Shown here piece by piece: positions 53,112-62,660 of a stretch of DNA of 64,000 nucleotides. This DNA comes from Chitinophagales bacterium (GTDB lineage Bacteria; Bacteroidota; Bacteroidia; Chitinophagales; UBA2359): positions 434,001 to 498,000 of the forward strand of contig JAWKLZ010000001.1 of assembly GCA_041392475.1 (NCBI GenBank), written 5' to 3'. The notes under the pieces are model-generated. The model searched no databases and was not told where the DNA came from. It saw nothing but the letters and a program-made list of their open reading frames with translations. The first letter of the stretch is position 1, and each line of letters begins with the position of its first letter. The translations under genes and the position numbers were made by a program.

Positions 53112-54659
53112 TTATTCTCCTTTGCCATTCAAATCTTCAATTACAATCGCCTCCGATTCACCGTTGGCATCGTGTTTGCCATTCGTTGCAATGGTTTTGC
53201 CGTTGCTGTGGTCTTTTCCATTGCCATTTGTAGCCGTTTTGCCGAGATAGTTGGGTAGTTCCATGCCTGCCATTTTGAAGAGTTCTTCTAATGGAGGAAC
53301 AGATTTGTACATACCCGACAAGAAATTTGCCGTAGAAGTGCCAGAGCCGCTTCCATTGCCGTTTCCGCCATTGTCCCAAACGGTTACTTTGTCAATTTTA
53401 AGATTCTTGATAGCATCAACTTGTGTTCTCACCAATTCAGGCAATTTGTCGGCAATCAACATCAATACCGCCTCACGAGCATCGCCGCCAGCTGCATTGA
53501 TCAGGTTTTGGAAACCTTCCGCTTGTTTGTTCAAGAGTTCAAGATTACCCCTTGCTTCAGCTTGCATTTTGAAGAAAATCGCATCCGCTTCCCCTTTTGC
53601 CACTCGGCGGGTTTGCTCTGCTTGTGCTTCAGCGTCAATTTCTACCTTCAATTTTCCTACTTCCGCAGCCACCATCACGTCTGCCATTTGTGTAGCCTTT
53701 TCCTTTTGGGCCCTTGCTTCTTCCGCTTGCTTTTCGGCTAGGTAAGATTCCTCCAAAGCTTTCGCTTTTTGTACGTTTTCAGCAGCCAAAGCAATGCGAT
53801 TTGCCTCAGCCTCTTTCTCCAATCGTCGGGCATTGGACTCTGCCACCTGAATTCTTGCCAAGTTCTCACCATCGACCGCATTGGCGTTGGCAGCCGAAAC
53901 TTGAATTCTTTCCCCTTTGAGGGCTTCCGCTTCCCCAGCCTTTGCCGTAGCATTGGCTTCTGCTACACCAATACGTCGTTCACGCAAAGCCTCTGCTTCA
54001 CCAATCGAACCATCTCTTTCACGTTCAGCCACTGATTTTCGGGCATCGTTCACCGCTTTTGCAGCTGCTTCTTTACCAAGAGCTTCGATATAACCTGATT
54101 CGTCACGGATGTCAGTAATGTTCACATTGATGAGTTTCAAACCAATTTTTTGCAATTCAGACTCCACATTTGAAGCGATGTTGGTCAAGAATTTGTCACG
54201 ATCTGAGTTGATTTCTTCAATGTCCATCGTTGCAACGACCAAACGTAATTGACCTACAATGATGTCACGTGCCAATTCCTGAATGTGTGCCGACTTCAAT
54301 CCTAACAAACGTTCTGCTGCATTGGTCATCACTACTGGATTGGTCGAAATACCTATCGTAAACCGAGAAGGCACGTCCACACGAATGTTTTGCCGACTCA
54401 AAGCGTTGGTCAAATTCACGTCAATAGACATCGGTACAAGGTCGAGGTATTGGTAGTCTTGAAAGATGGGTAAAACAAATGCTGCTCCACCGTGAATACA
54501 CCTTGCAGAGTTGGTAAGTCCATCAGAATTACTGCCTACTTTACCATATACGACCAAGATTTTGTCGGAAGGACAGCGTTTGTAGCGTTTGACGAGTGCC
54601 AAAAAAGTGATTACCACAAGTCCTGCTATAGCTGCCATTAAGATTGGAAGTTCTCCCAT
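53112..54659 (-). CDS. flotillin-like SPFH protein
   Basis: 515 residues. One N-terminal membrane segment (ILMAAIAGLVVITFLALV), then the SPFH/band 7 domain (SRCIHGGAAFVLPIFQDYQYLD, LAREIIVGQ-like LARDIIVGQLRLVV), and a long Ala/Glu-rich coiled coil (about 215-390, e.g. EADAIFFKMQAEARGNLELL). The last 90 residues are Gly/Asn-rich and disordered. Flotillins scaffold membrane microdomains. The NfeD-like gene upstream is the usual partner, and both share the terminator at 53041. Confidence 0.93.
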   Translation of the reverse strand: MGELPILMAAIAGLVVITFLALVKRYKRCPSDKILVVYGKVGSNSDGLTNSARCIHGGAAFVLPIFQDYQYLDLVPMSIDVNLTNALSRQNIRVDVPSRFTIGISTNPVVMTNAAERLLGLKSAHIQELARDIIVGQLRLVVATMDIEEINSDRDKFLTNIASNVESELQKIGLKLINVNITDIRDESGYIEALGKEAAAKAVNDARKSVAERERDGSIGEAEALRERRIGVAEANATAKAGEAEALKGERIQVSAANANAVDGENLARIQVAESNARRLEKEAEANRIALAAENVQKAKALEESYLAEKQAEEARAQKEKATQMADVMVAAEVGKLKVEIDAEAQAEQTRRVAKGEADAIFFKMQAEARGNLELLNKQAEGFQNLINAAGGDAREAVLMLIADKLPELVRTQVDAIKNLKIDKVTVWDNGGNGNGSGSGTSTANFLSGMYKSVPPLEELFKMAGMELPNYLGKTATNGNGKDHSNGKTIATNGKHDANGESEAIVIEDLNGKGE

Positions 54660-54757
54660 TTTATTGATTTTTAAGAATTATATAATTTAATTATTTTTTC
54701 TAATTATTTATAAATCAATATTTGAACCTAAGTTTGTATATTGATATTGAAGTTTGA

Positions 54758-55423
54758 TCAGTATAAAGTATCGGTGACTTGCTCATTGAAGGCTGTTACC
54801 AGAACCAATTGTCCTCCTAACACCTCTAATACCAGCACTTTTGAACCTGTCGGAAGGGTATTGTCATCTTCTGTTACAGCATTAAATTCTTCAATGCGTC
54901 CTTGTACAGCCAATTGGATTTGACCTTTGCCTTTTTTGTCAGCAGGAATAGGGATATATACTTTTGCAATTTGACTCACTGTGTTTTTGATGTTCATAGT
55001 GCCACTTTGCTCCATTCTGCTCATTCCCAAAAACATAAAAGCAACGATTAGCATGACAAAGAAACCCAAAATAGCTGCCAAACCCAATACGGCAACTGCA
55101 CCCATTCCCATTCGACTGAATACTATTCCAGACCAACTAAAAATGGTGAAAAAGGTGATGAAATTTCGGACAGTGAAGAGTCTTATACTTCCAAGAGTAG
55201 CATCTGCTGCTTCAACATGGTCTATATGCTCAATGTCGGTATGAACATCCACATCTGTATCCATGTCTAAATCTGTATCCATATCTAAATCATGGTCAGC
55301 ATCTAAACCTATTAAGGTAAGTATAGTTTGAACCAAAAAAATGATGGTAAAAGGTATGGCTATCAACCAGAAGGTTTTTTGAAGGAGAGGAATTGCATCC
55401 CACCATAAATTGAAATCTTGCAT
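54758..55423 (-). CDS. NfeD-like membrane protein with acidic repeat
   Basis: 221 residues. One helix near the N-terminus, then an acidic insert rich in Asp and His (DADHDLDMDTDLDMDTDVDV, then HTDIEHIDH) of about 30 residues, two further helices, and a C-terminal OB-like domain (GRIEEFNAVTEDDNTLPTGS, KVLVLEVLGGQLVLV) of the NfeD/YuaF type. It lies 98 bases upstream of flotillin, the classical pairing. The acidic insert could bind calcium or another divalent ion; that is inference. Confidence 0.85.
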   Translation of the reverse strand: MQDFNLWWDAIPLLQKTFWLIAIPFTIIFLVQTILTLIGLDADHDLDMDTDLDMDTDVDVHTDIEHIDHVEAADATLGSIRLFTVRNFITFFTIFSWSGIVFSRMGMGAVAVLGLAAILGFFVMLIVAFMFLGMSRMEQSGTMNIKNTVSQIAKVYIPIPADKKGKGQIQLAVQGRIEEFNAVTEDDNTLPTGSKVLVLEVLGGQLVLVTAFNEQVTDTLY

Positions 55424-55695
55424 AATTGGGTTATTATTAATGTTGTGTAGTTGTTCTTTGTATTGACAACAAAAAAAGTAGGTGTTTTAGTTCCTTAATA
55501 TTTATTTAGTAAGATACGATTTTTTGGCCATATTGCGAAATCTATTTTGACAACTCAAAATGACTTGCTGGCATTAGTTAGAATGGTGCGGAGTGTTAAA
55601 ATTATTTAAGATGCCTCAGTGTAGGAACGTTTTCTTTTTTTTTGCAGTTGGGTGGGTATATACACTTTACAAAACCTTCAAAAATAAAAGAATAG

Positions 55696-56058
55696 ATGAA
55701 ATCATTGATGAAACAATTTCCGAGTATCAAGACAATAGAATTGGGTTATGTAGAACAATTGGTGAGAGGATTTGACCAAGAAGAAATGGAGCTTTTCTCA
55801 GAACGTTATAAATCTCAGCGATACAGCCCTCGATTTATATTGGTCATGAATTTGTTGGCTTTTATAGGCATTGCAGGTGTGCAACGTTTTTTATTGGGGC
55901 AGATTGGGATGGGAATTGCTTATGTTTTGACTTGGGGATTTTTAGGAGTGGGAGTTATTTATGATATACTGAAACACAAAGAAATGACCTTGGATTACAA
56001 CGAAAAAGTTGCCTTTGAAGTAGCTCAGGATGTGAAATATATGCGAGCTGAGATTTAA
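55696..56058 (+). CDS. TM2 domain protein
   Basis: 120 residues. Two transmembrane helices in the TM2 pattern FILVMNLLAFIGIAGVQRFL and GQIGMGIAYVLTWGFLGVG, preceded by a soluble part of about 45 residues and followed by a charged tail. The conserved D-R-F feature of the family is represented by VQRFLLGQ. Function unknown; related proteins sit in the cytoplasmic membrane. ATG 55696 is chosen over an overlapping frame further upstream because of length and family fit. Confidence 0.8.
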   Translation: MKSLMKQFPSIKTIELGYVEQLVRGFDQEEMELFSERYKSQRYSPRFILVMNLLAFIGIAGVQRFLLGQIGMGIAYVLTWGFLGVGVIYDILKHKEMTLDYNEKVAFEVAQDVKYMRAEI

Positions 56059-56217
56059 GTAGAAAGACAAAAGATGTAAGACAAAAGGTTTTAAATTATT
56101 GACATCGAACAATTTAAGTAGAAAAGTGAAATTGCATTAAAAATACAATTTGTTCACAATCAACACATTTATATCTTAAATCCTTCTACCTATATCTTTT
56201 GTCTTACGTCTTTCTAC
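56059..56217. repeat. inverted repeat element between convergent genes
   Basis: GTAGAAAGAC (56059-56068) pairs with GTCTTTCTAC (56208-56217), and GTAAGACAAAAG (56076-56087) pairs with CTTTTGTCTTAC (56196-56207). The left side carries an extra AAAAGAT between the two arms and the middle 100 bases are AT-rich. It may be a small palindromic repeat or a two-way terminator. Confidence 0.6.
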
Positions 56218-56223
56218 ATACGT

Positions 56224-56703
56224 CTAAACTTTATTCACCAATTCATTGAGCATATTGGCATAATGTTCATTGACCTTTTTAATATCTGCTTGGTACTGTG
56301 TCTGGATTTGGGTAATAGAACTTTGAGGTAAATTGCTTACATCCAATCCATAATCATCAATAACAGTTTTCAACAAAGCACTGGTGCGGCGTTTTTCCTT
56401 CAACTCCACCCTTTTTTGCAGTTTGTCAAAAATAGAAGGAGGTGCAGTTTTTTGGTCGGGATTACTTTGATTTTCGTTTCGAGCCTCTTCAATTTTTTCT
56501 TTGATCAAGTCCAAAATACTACCAGGTTTTTTTCCCGCTTCCGCACGTTTGGCATTTCCCTTTTGTTCTACCTGCTTGATTTTTTCTTTAATCAAGTCAA
56601 AAACAGTCGGTTCAGCTGTTTCTTCTTTTGGATTTTCCTTGTTGGTTTTTTGAATATCTTCAATTGTGTTTTTGATAACATCAAAAAAGTTGCGATTAGC
56701 CAT
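56224..56703 (-). CDS. protein built of short helical repeats, unknown function
   Basis: 159 residues. Four units start FFDVIKNTIEDIQK, VFDLIKEKIKQVEQ, ILDLIKEKIEEARN and IFDKLQKRVELKEK, spaced about 30 residues, joined by polar Asn/Pro/Glu-rich linkers. The last 50 residues are a separate helical part ending MLNELVNKV. No signal peptide or membrane segment. Amphipathic helices of this kind could bind membranes or partners, but I do not recognise a family. Confidence 0.65.
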   Translation of the reverse strand: MANRNFFDVIKNTIEDIQKTNKENPKEETAEPTVFDLIKEKIKQVEQKGNAKRAEAGKKPGSILDLIKEKIEEARNENQSNPDQKTAPPSIFDKLQKRVELKEKRRTSALLKTVIDDYGLDVSNLPQSSITQIQTQYQADIKKVNEHYANMLNELVNKV

Positions 56704-56796
56704 CTAATTGTAGGATAATTTTAGGTTATAAATAAAATAGTTGTCGAATTCAAGACGAGTTTAGAACCCAATAGTCACTACTGAATAGGGTTTTTA

Positions 56797-57795
56797 TCAC
56801 TTCAGCCAAACCGTATCTTCTACAAAACCTGCAAAAATCCCAACACCTCCTTCAATATTGCTATATACTCGAATAGCTTCTGCAAAAGGATTTTCTGCAA
56901 TTCGGGACTGTGAAAGTGCAGAGCGTTTGTAGAGATAGAGGTCACGACTCATTGCACCGATGATAAAATAAATCTCTCTCTCAGCTTCTACAAAAAACCC
57001 TGTATCGGGGTCATAAACAGAGCCTTCCAAATCACTCTTTTTCAGATAAATTTTAAGGCTTTTTCTTTGACCTTCAAAAAGCTCATCTCGAAAAGTAACG
57101 GACCAGTCAAATTGAGGATTCAAGAATTCTTCGATTTCTAAAAAATCCGAATTAAAATCATCTTTATCAAAAATAGGATCATTGAAAGTGAGGTCTGTCT
57201 GGATATCGTAATCAGAAGAATCCAGTTTTACAATGATATTCGCATTCAAATAATAGAAATTTTCAACATTCGCTTCATCCTCTATTTCTATTGTAAATTC
57301 CACTTTTTCAACATCTTCTAAAGCATCGTAGTAGTTGCTATTACTCATCAATGCCTTCAAAACCTTCACACGTTTAGGGATATAACTTTTTGCAGTCACT
57401 TTGCCGTATTCTGGAGAATGAATTTCAATATGATAGTTTTTACCTGCTTCAATGCCTGTATTCGCATTAGAAATGTAAATACCCCTCTCCCAATGATTCA
57501 AAGTCAAATTGTATTCTCCTTCTTCAAAAAGATCGACAACGGCATCTTCGATGCGTTCAAAGTATTGGTCTTCATTCAAAATATCATTACTTTTTGTCAA
57601 AACCAGATAAAAATGATTGTACCACAGTGTATCAACATCTAAGGTAACGTCCGTTTTGAAGGGAGCCAATACCACCAATTGATTGCCGTACTCACTCAAA
57701 TCTACTTCTACCGTCGTACTGAAATCTTCTTCTTCACAACTAACTAATATTGAGGCAAAAATCAATAGAAAAACAAGGGTAAGGTGGTTTTTCAT
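56797..57795 (-). CDS. DUF4249 lipoprotein, copy 1
   Basis: 332 residues. Lipoprotein signal MKNHLTLVFLLIFASILVSC (Cys20). DUF4249 pattern: EYGNQLVVLAPF, NAVVDLFEEGEYNLTLNHWE-like strand order, KNYHIEIHSPEYGKVTAKSYIP, and a C-terminal FAEAIRVYSNIEGGVGIFAG. In Bacteroidota these surface lipoproteins are encoded beside a TonB-dependent receptor and may cap it. It is the third gene of the run receptor, copy 2, copy 1, and shares roughly half its residues with copy 2. Confidence 0.88.
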   Translation of the reverse strand: MKNHLTLVFLLIFASILVSCEEEDFSTTVEVDLSEYGNQLVVLAPFKTDVTLDVDTLWYNHFYLVLTKSNDILNEDQYFERIEDAVVDLFEEGEYNLTLNHWERGIYISNANTGIEAGKNYHIEIHSPEYGKVTAKSYIPKRVKVLKALMSNSNYYDALEDVEKVEFTIEIEDEANVENFYYLNANIIVKLDSSDYDIQTDLTFNDPIFDKDDFNSDFLEIEEFLNPQFDWSVTFRDELFEGQRKSLKIYLKKSDLEGSVYDPDTGFFVEAEREIYFIIGAMSRDLYLYKRSALSQSRIAENPFAEAIRVYSNIEGGVGIFAGFVEDTVWLK

Positions 57796-57893
57796 TGTTT
57801 GAGTTGTTAAGTTTGGTAATAATTAATTCTATCCATCTCAGCGTTTAAACTCCAAGCTGAGTGCAGAAAAGACTCCTGTGCCTCCATGTTCAA

Positions 57894-58895
57894 TCACTCC
57901 AAAATCACCGACGTTTCCACAAACCCACCAAAAATCCCAATACCTCCTTCAATATTGCTATACACCCGAATAGGTTCTGCAAAAGGATTATCCTCATTCC
58001 AAGACTGTGTTCTGGCGGAGCGTTTGTAGTTGTAAATATCACGGCTCATAGCCCCAAAAACAACTTGAATATCTCTGCGAAATTCTTGTGATTCACCAGT
58101 TTCGGGGTCAAAGGTGTAGTCATATACATAGTACTTGTCGACATAAATTTTAACGATTTTAGTTTCACCTTCAAAAATCAAATCCCGAAAAGTAGCGAAG
58201 CCATCACAATAGTAATTGGTAGGTGTTTCCTCTACTTCAAAAAAATCATCATTGTATTCATCTTCATCAAAAGCGGGGTCACTTGTACTAAAGCACACAT
58301 TCCAATAAGAAGGCTCAATTATACCATCATCTATTATAGAATTGACCGTCAAGTAGTAATAATTGGCAACATCCAACTCGTCTTTTATCTCAAAAGTAAC
58401 CTCTATTTTTTCCGCTTCTTCCGAAGCGTCGTAGTAGTTTTCATCGCTAATATAAGCTTGAAGAATTTGAGGTTTGTTGGGAACTTGACTTTCAGCAGTA
58501 GTTTTCCCAAAATCAGTGCTATTGATTTCTATTCGGTAATCTTTGCCTACTTTGGGACCTTTACCAATAGGTGAGCCGTAGTTTCCATTCTCACTATGAA
58601 ACAAAGTAACAAACAGTTCACCTTCTTCATAAATATCTACTGTAGCGTTGGTAATTGGCTGAAAATCAGAATTTTCATTGAGTATATCATTGCTTTTTAC
58701 CAACTTCAATTGAAAATGATTTAAGTCAGCACTTGGAAAATCAGGTTGAAAAGGTGCAAGTACCACCAACTGATTACCGTATTCGCTCAAGTCAACTTCA
58801 ACGACTGTGCTAAAACTGTCTTCATCGCAACTTGCCAAAATTAAACTGCAAGTCGCTAAAAGTAAAATAGAAATATATTGTTTTGTAGTGTTCAT
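57894..58895 (-). CDS. DUF4249 lipoprotein, copy 2
   Basis: 333 residues. Lipoprotein signal with ATCSLILASC (Cys22). The N- and C-terminal parts are almost the same as in copy 1 (VEVDLSEYGNQLVVLAPF and IRVYSNIEGGIGIFGG), while the middle differs, notably a YWNVCFSTSDPAFDEDEYND region. The tandem arrangement after a single receptor suggests duplication and divergence of ligand-facing parts. It lies 76 bases from the receptor gene. Confidence 0.88.
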   Translation of the reverse strand: MNTTKQYISILLLATCSLILASCDEDSFSTVVEVDLSEYGNQLVVLAPFQPDFPSADLNHFQLKLVKSNDILNENSDFQPITNATVDIYEEGELFVTLFHSENGNYGSPIGKGPKVGKDYRIEINSTDFGKTTAESQVPNKPQILQAYISDENYYDASEEAEKIEVTFEIKDELDVANYYYLTVNSIIDDGIIEPSYWNVCFSTSDPAFDEDEYNDDFFEVEETPTNYYCDGFATFRDLIFEGETKIVKIYVDKYYVYDYTFDPETGESQEFRRDIQVVFGAMSRDIYNYKRSARTQSWNEDNPFAEPIRVYSNIEGGIGIFGGFVETSVILE

Positions 58896-58971
58896 GTGTT
58901 TTTTGTATTGAGGTGTTAATTTATGTTCCGTATATTTATCAGCGTAATTTGTTTCATCTGAAAATCTGTGA

Positions 58972-61332
58972 TTAAAAACTACGATTCCAAGATATTGAAG
59001 GTAATACAGGAAAAATACTCACCTGTTTAAATACCTTTTCATTCGTTTGATAATCGTAATCTTGGTACATAAAAAATGGATTCTTACGGTTATAAGCATT
59101 GTACAGACCCACATTCCAACGGCGTTCACCTACCTTTTTTTCTTTAATGAAACTAAAATTTACGTCCATACGGTGGTAACTTGGCATTCGAAAATCATTG
59201 CGGCTACCGTAATATTGAATATCTCCATAGCCTAAATTTCCTGCCCCATAAACCGAAGGCAAAGTCGCACGAGGATATCGAGCAACAGCCAAGGTCGTAG
59301 CATTACCAGTGCCATACACCCAATTAGCAGAAAATTCCACTTTTGGACTGATGCGATGAATCATGGTAATCGCAATATCGTGACGGCGGTCATAGCGATA
59401 GGGAAATTTCTCCCCAAAATTGATTTCCTGAAATTGACGGTTGCTCCAAGACAAAGTATAACCAATCCAACCCGTTGTTTTACCCACTTTCTTCTGCACC
59501 AAAAACTCCAAGCCATACGCCTCTCCCTTACCCGCTTCAATTTTGGACTGCCAATCCTTCGTGCCATCCAAATAACTTGCCCCATCTTTGTAAGAAATCA
59601 AATTGTCCATGTTTTTGTAGTAGCCTTCAATACTCACTTCAAAATCATCCTTCAAGGTCTGAGCAAAACCCACCGCTACCTGATGCGATTCTTGAGGCTT
59701 CACCTTATCCGTAGCAGGAACCCACAAGTCGCTCGGCAAATTCAATGCACTCGTACTCGAAAGCAGGTGAATATACTGATTCATAAAAGTATAAGAAGCC
59801 TTCAATGAAAGGTTGGGATTCAATAGGTAACGAGCAGAAATGCGGGGTTGAAGACTCGTATAAAAATGGTCTTTCACCGAAAAGCCAGACAAATGCAAAC
59901 CCACATTTGCCTTCAATTTGTCATTGATTTTTACATCATCCTCAATGTAAGCACCCAACTCTACAGCTTTCACAAAATCATCTTTGAGGTTGATATTAAG
60001 CGGAATTTCAGACGCTTCTTGTACTTTAAACTGCTGTGCACCAGGTTCAAAAGAATGATGCGTCCCATTTAAGCCAAATCGAATATAATGATTAGGGGTA
60101 GGCAAAAAATCGAAATCAAACTTCAATGCCCAATCTTGAATACCCGAATAGTAGCGAGCCAGTTCGTAAAAACCTTCCCCATCGGTATCATTTTCCTCAT
60201 ATTCACTCGAAATATTCAGACGATAGCGGCTATGAGTCAGTGTAAGATTAGAGAATAATTTTGGGGTAATGACGTGATTCCATCTAAGCATTGCAGTGAG
60301 GTTTCCCCACCCTAAATCGCTTTTGAATTCATCACTATCCCCTCCAAAACTGTCCTTTTCACGGTAATAAAATTCATCATCACCCGTATAAGCACTCAAA
60401 TACAAACGATCTTTGTCCGAAAATTTGTAATTCACTTTCGCATTGAGATCATAGAAATAATAACCCGTTTTTACATCGCCATTTGTATCTGCACTGATTA
60501 AAGGTTGCGCCAATAAATCTATGTAAGTTCTTCTACCCGAAACAATAAACGAAGATTTGTCTTTCACCAAAGGCCCTTCAAGCGTAAGCTTTGAGGAAAT
60601 CAAACCAATAGAAGCCGAGCCTCCAAAACGTTTTGTATTTCCCTCTTTCATCCGAATATCCACCACCGAAGACAATCGCCCACCATACCTTGCAGGAAAT
60701 CCACCTTTTATCAATTCCACACTGTTGATAGCATCAGGATTGAAGACCGAAAAGAAGCCAAAAAGATGGGACACATTGTAAACAGGCACGCCATCCAAAA
60801 GAATCAAATTTTGATCAGGGCCGCCACCTCTTACATACAAGCCACTCGATGCCTCCGATCCCGACTGAACGCCAGGCATCAACTGCAATGCCTTGATAAT
60901 GTCGACTTCACCCAAAAAAGTAGGCATAGATTTGATTTGACTAATCGGGATACTCACCGAACTCATTTGGGTATTTTCTTGGATTGGTTCGGCAGTTTGT
61001 GAGGAAATCACTTCAACTGTTTTGAGAACCACACTTGCATCTACAGAAATGTCTTTTTGCAGGTTAGAATTGAGCCATATTTTTTCGCTAAAGGTCTGAT
61101 AACCTACATACGAAATAGTCAAATCAACAGAATCAGCGGGGAGCGTGATGCTGTAAAAACCATAACTATTCGTAGTTGTCCCTGCAAATGTTTTGCCATC
61201 ATATACATTCGCTCCAATGAGTTTTTCACCCGTTTCGGCATCTTCAATGTAGCCACTGATGGTGTATTTTTGTTGGGAGTAAGCATTGAAGGAAAGTAGT
61301 AGGAGCGATAAGAGCAAAATATTCTTTTTCAT
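58972..61332 (-). CDS. TonB-dependent outer-membrane receptor
   Basis: 786 residues from ATG 61332, which opens the signal peptide MKKNILLLSLLLLSFNAYS; a start 27 bases earlier would add nine residues. An N-terminal carboxypeptidase-regulatory-like domain (ISGYIEDAETGEKLIGANVY), a plug domain (QIKSMPTFLGEVDIIKALQL, PGGPDQNLILLDG-like VRGGGPDQNLILLDGVPVYN) and a 22-strand barrel follow. It imports an unknown ligand; no degradative enzymes or SusD are adjacent, and the two DUF4249 lipoproteins are its likely partners. Confidence 0.93.
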   Translation of the reverse strand: MKKNILLLSLLLLSFNAYSQQKYTISGYIEDAETGEKLIGANVYDGKTFAGTTTNSYGFYSITLPADSVDLTISYVGYQTFSEKIWLNSNLQKDISVDASVVLKTVEVISSQTAEPIQENTQMSSVSIPISQIKSMPTFLGEVDIIKALQLMPGVQSGSEASSGLYVRGGGPDQNLILLDGVPVYNVSHLFGFFSVFNPDAINSVELIKGGFPARYGGRLSSVVDIRMKEGNTKRFGGSASIGLISSKLTLEGPLVKDKSSFIVSGRRTYIDLLAQPLISADTNGDVKTGYYFYDLNAKVNYKFSDKDRLYLSAYTGDDEFYYREKDSFGGDSDEFKSDLGWGNLTAMLRWNHVITPKLFSNLTLTHSRYRLNISSEYEENDTDGEGFYELARYYSGIQDWALKFDFDFLPTPNHYIRFGLNGTHHSFEPGAQQFKVQEASEIPLNINLKDDFVKAVELGAYIEDDVKINDKLKANVGLHLSGFSVKDHFYTSLQPRISARYLLNPNLSLKASYTFMNQYIHLLSSTSALNLPSDLWVPATDKVKPQESHQVAVGFAQTLKDDFEVSIEGYYKNMDNLISYKDGASYLDGTKDWQSKIEAGKGEAYGLEFLVQKKVGKTTGWIGYTLSWSNRQFQEINFGEKFPYRYDRRHDIAITMIHRISPKVEFSANWVYGTGNATTLAVARYPRATLPSVYGAGNLGYGDIQYYGSRNDFRMPSYHRMDVNFSFIKEKKVGERRWNVGLYNAYNRKNPFFMYQDYDYQTNEKVFKQVSIFPVLPSISWNRSF

Positions 61333-61359
61333 CAATTGTAAAGTGTTTTTTGACTTCAA

Positions 61360-61647
61360 TTAGAGTTTAGTAAAGTGAAAGATAGATGAGTGGCAATTAT
61401 TTTCTCTATACAACCAATTCATAAAAAGATGTTTAGGAGATTATCCACAGTTCACTAATCTAATAATCACTGCAATAGTTGTTATTGAGGTGACGGTTAA
61501 TGTAGAATTATGGTTGCCATTCACCAAATACTCAAGGACAAAAGTAATGTGAAAAAAAAAGCCCTGCCATTACAATTTTTGCCAAATATGTTCAGCTTTT
61601 AAGGCAAATTGAGGAAAAATGCACTCTATTCTTTCAAGAGAAAGGGC
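61360..61647. other. divergent intergenic region, receptor and SEC-C gene
   Basis: No gene. It must hold the receptor promoter on the minus strand, though no good TAnnTTTG box was found there. Confidence 0.35.
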
Positions 61648-61655
61648 TATTTTTG
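61648..61655 (+). promoter_or_regulatory. -7 element TATTTTTG for the SEC-C gene
   Basis: Fits TAnnTTTG and is followed by CTGCA, 45 bases before the ATG. Confidence 0.45.
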
Positions 61656-61699
61656 CTGCAACCAGTTTTTTTTGAAAGCTTAATAAATAATACATTGCA

Positions 61700-62626
61700 A
61701 TGACAAATTGGAGTGAAGAAAAACGAGAAGCAGTTAAAATAAGGACACAGAAGTGGGTCAATGATTTTATGGAAGACCCTTTCTTCAAGGAATTAACAGA
61801 AGAACAACAAGACCATGCAGGTTTTGCTGTGGATGTATTTGCTAATTATATGTATGACTATGAGAAACAAATGCCAGAAGAGTGGACTGTTGAGAGTTTA
61901 ATGTCTTGTTGTACAGAAATTTTACCCAGAAAAATATCCTCAGATGAAGATTTTTTTGAAGAATTGCCTCATATATTGGAGGCGTACTTCCTTTTTTTAG
62001 ATAAAAAAGGATATATCAAAAACGGGAAAGAGTTAGCGAAGGTAGTTCTGGAAATTGCAGATGAAATAGCAGAAGAAGGAAGTAATCCTGATAATTGGGG
62101 TATGGCAAAGACTTTTATGATGGCCGCAATTGAAGCAGGTATTGATCCCACCGACTCAGTGGAAGTGAATAAGTTCATTTCGGTGTATAACAATAAAATG
62201 CAAGCAAGTAATTATTTGATGGAGGAGGTGGTAGAAAGAGGGCGTGATATTGATAGGGTAATGAATGAATTGCCACATTCACAATGGATTGATATACTTC
62301 CGAATATGTTGGGTGAAGAAGAAATGGAGAAATACTTGGATGAGGACTTTTTTCAAAAAACATTGGATACTTTTTTTGAAGGAACAGAAAAAGGATTGGA
62401 TGTAGAAGTTATCATGAAAGATTTTTCACCTGCACAACAAGCAATTGTTCTGGGATTCATTAAAGATCAATTGCATGAAGAAGGTCATAATGTTGACGAA
62501 ATAATGGAGGTAAGACCCAAAGGTAGAGGAAGAATAGTGTCACTCCGAACTACTCCCAAAGTTGGCAGAAACGCCCCTTGTCCTTGCGGAAGTGGGAAGA
62601 AGTACAAACGGTGTTGTGGGAAATAA
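61700..62626 (+). CDS. SEC-C metal-binding motif protein
   Basis: 308 residues. The last 20 residues carry the SEC-C zinc motif CPCGSGKKYKRCC, as found at the end of SecA. The rest is helical and acidic, with no membrane segment, and matches no family I recognise. Proteins of this type often have a variable helical part joined to the SEC-C tail, which can bind nucleic acid or SecB-like partners. The next gene begins 35 bases downstream on the same strand, so both may act together. Confidence 0.8.
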   Translation: MTNWSEEKREAVKIRTQKWVNDFMEDPFFKELTEEQQDHAGFAVDVFANYMYDYEKQMPEEWTVESLMSCCTEILPRKISSDEDFFEELPHILEAYFLFLDKKGYIKNGKELAKVVLEIADEIAEEGSNPDNWGMAKTFMMAAIEAGIDPTDSVEVNKFISVYNNKMQASNYLMEEVVERGRDIDRVMNELPHSQWIDILPNMLGEEEMEKYLDEDFFQKTLDTFFEGTEKGLDVEVIMKDFSPAQQAIVLGFIKDQLHEEGHNVDEIMEVRPKGRGRIVSLRTTPKVGRNAPCPCGSGKKYKRCCGK

Positions 62627-62660
62627 TAACTTTTATTTATTTGTTAGATTAGTATAAAAA

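Noticed and set aside
55593..55775. Short open frame before the TM2 gene
   Set aside because: It overlaps the TM2 gene in another frame and shows no domain; the hydrophobic start is probably chance.
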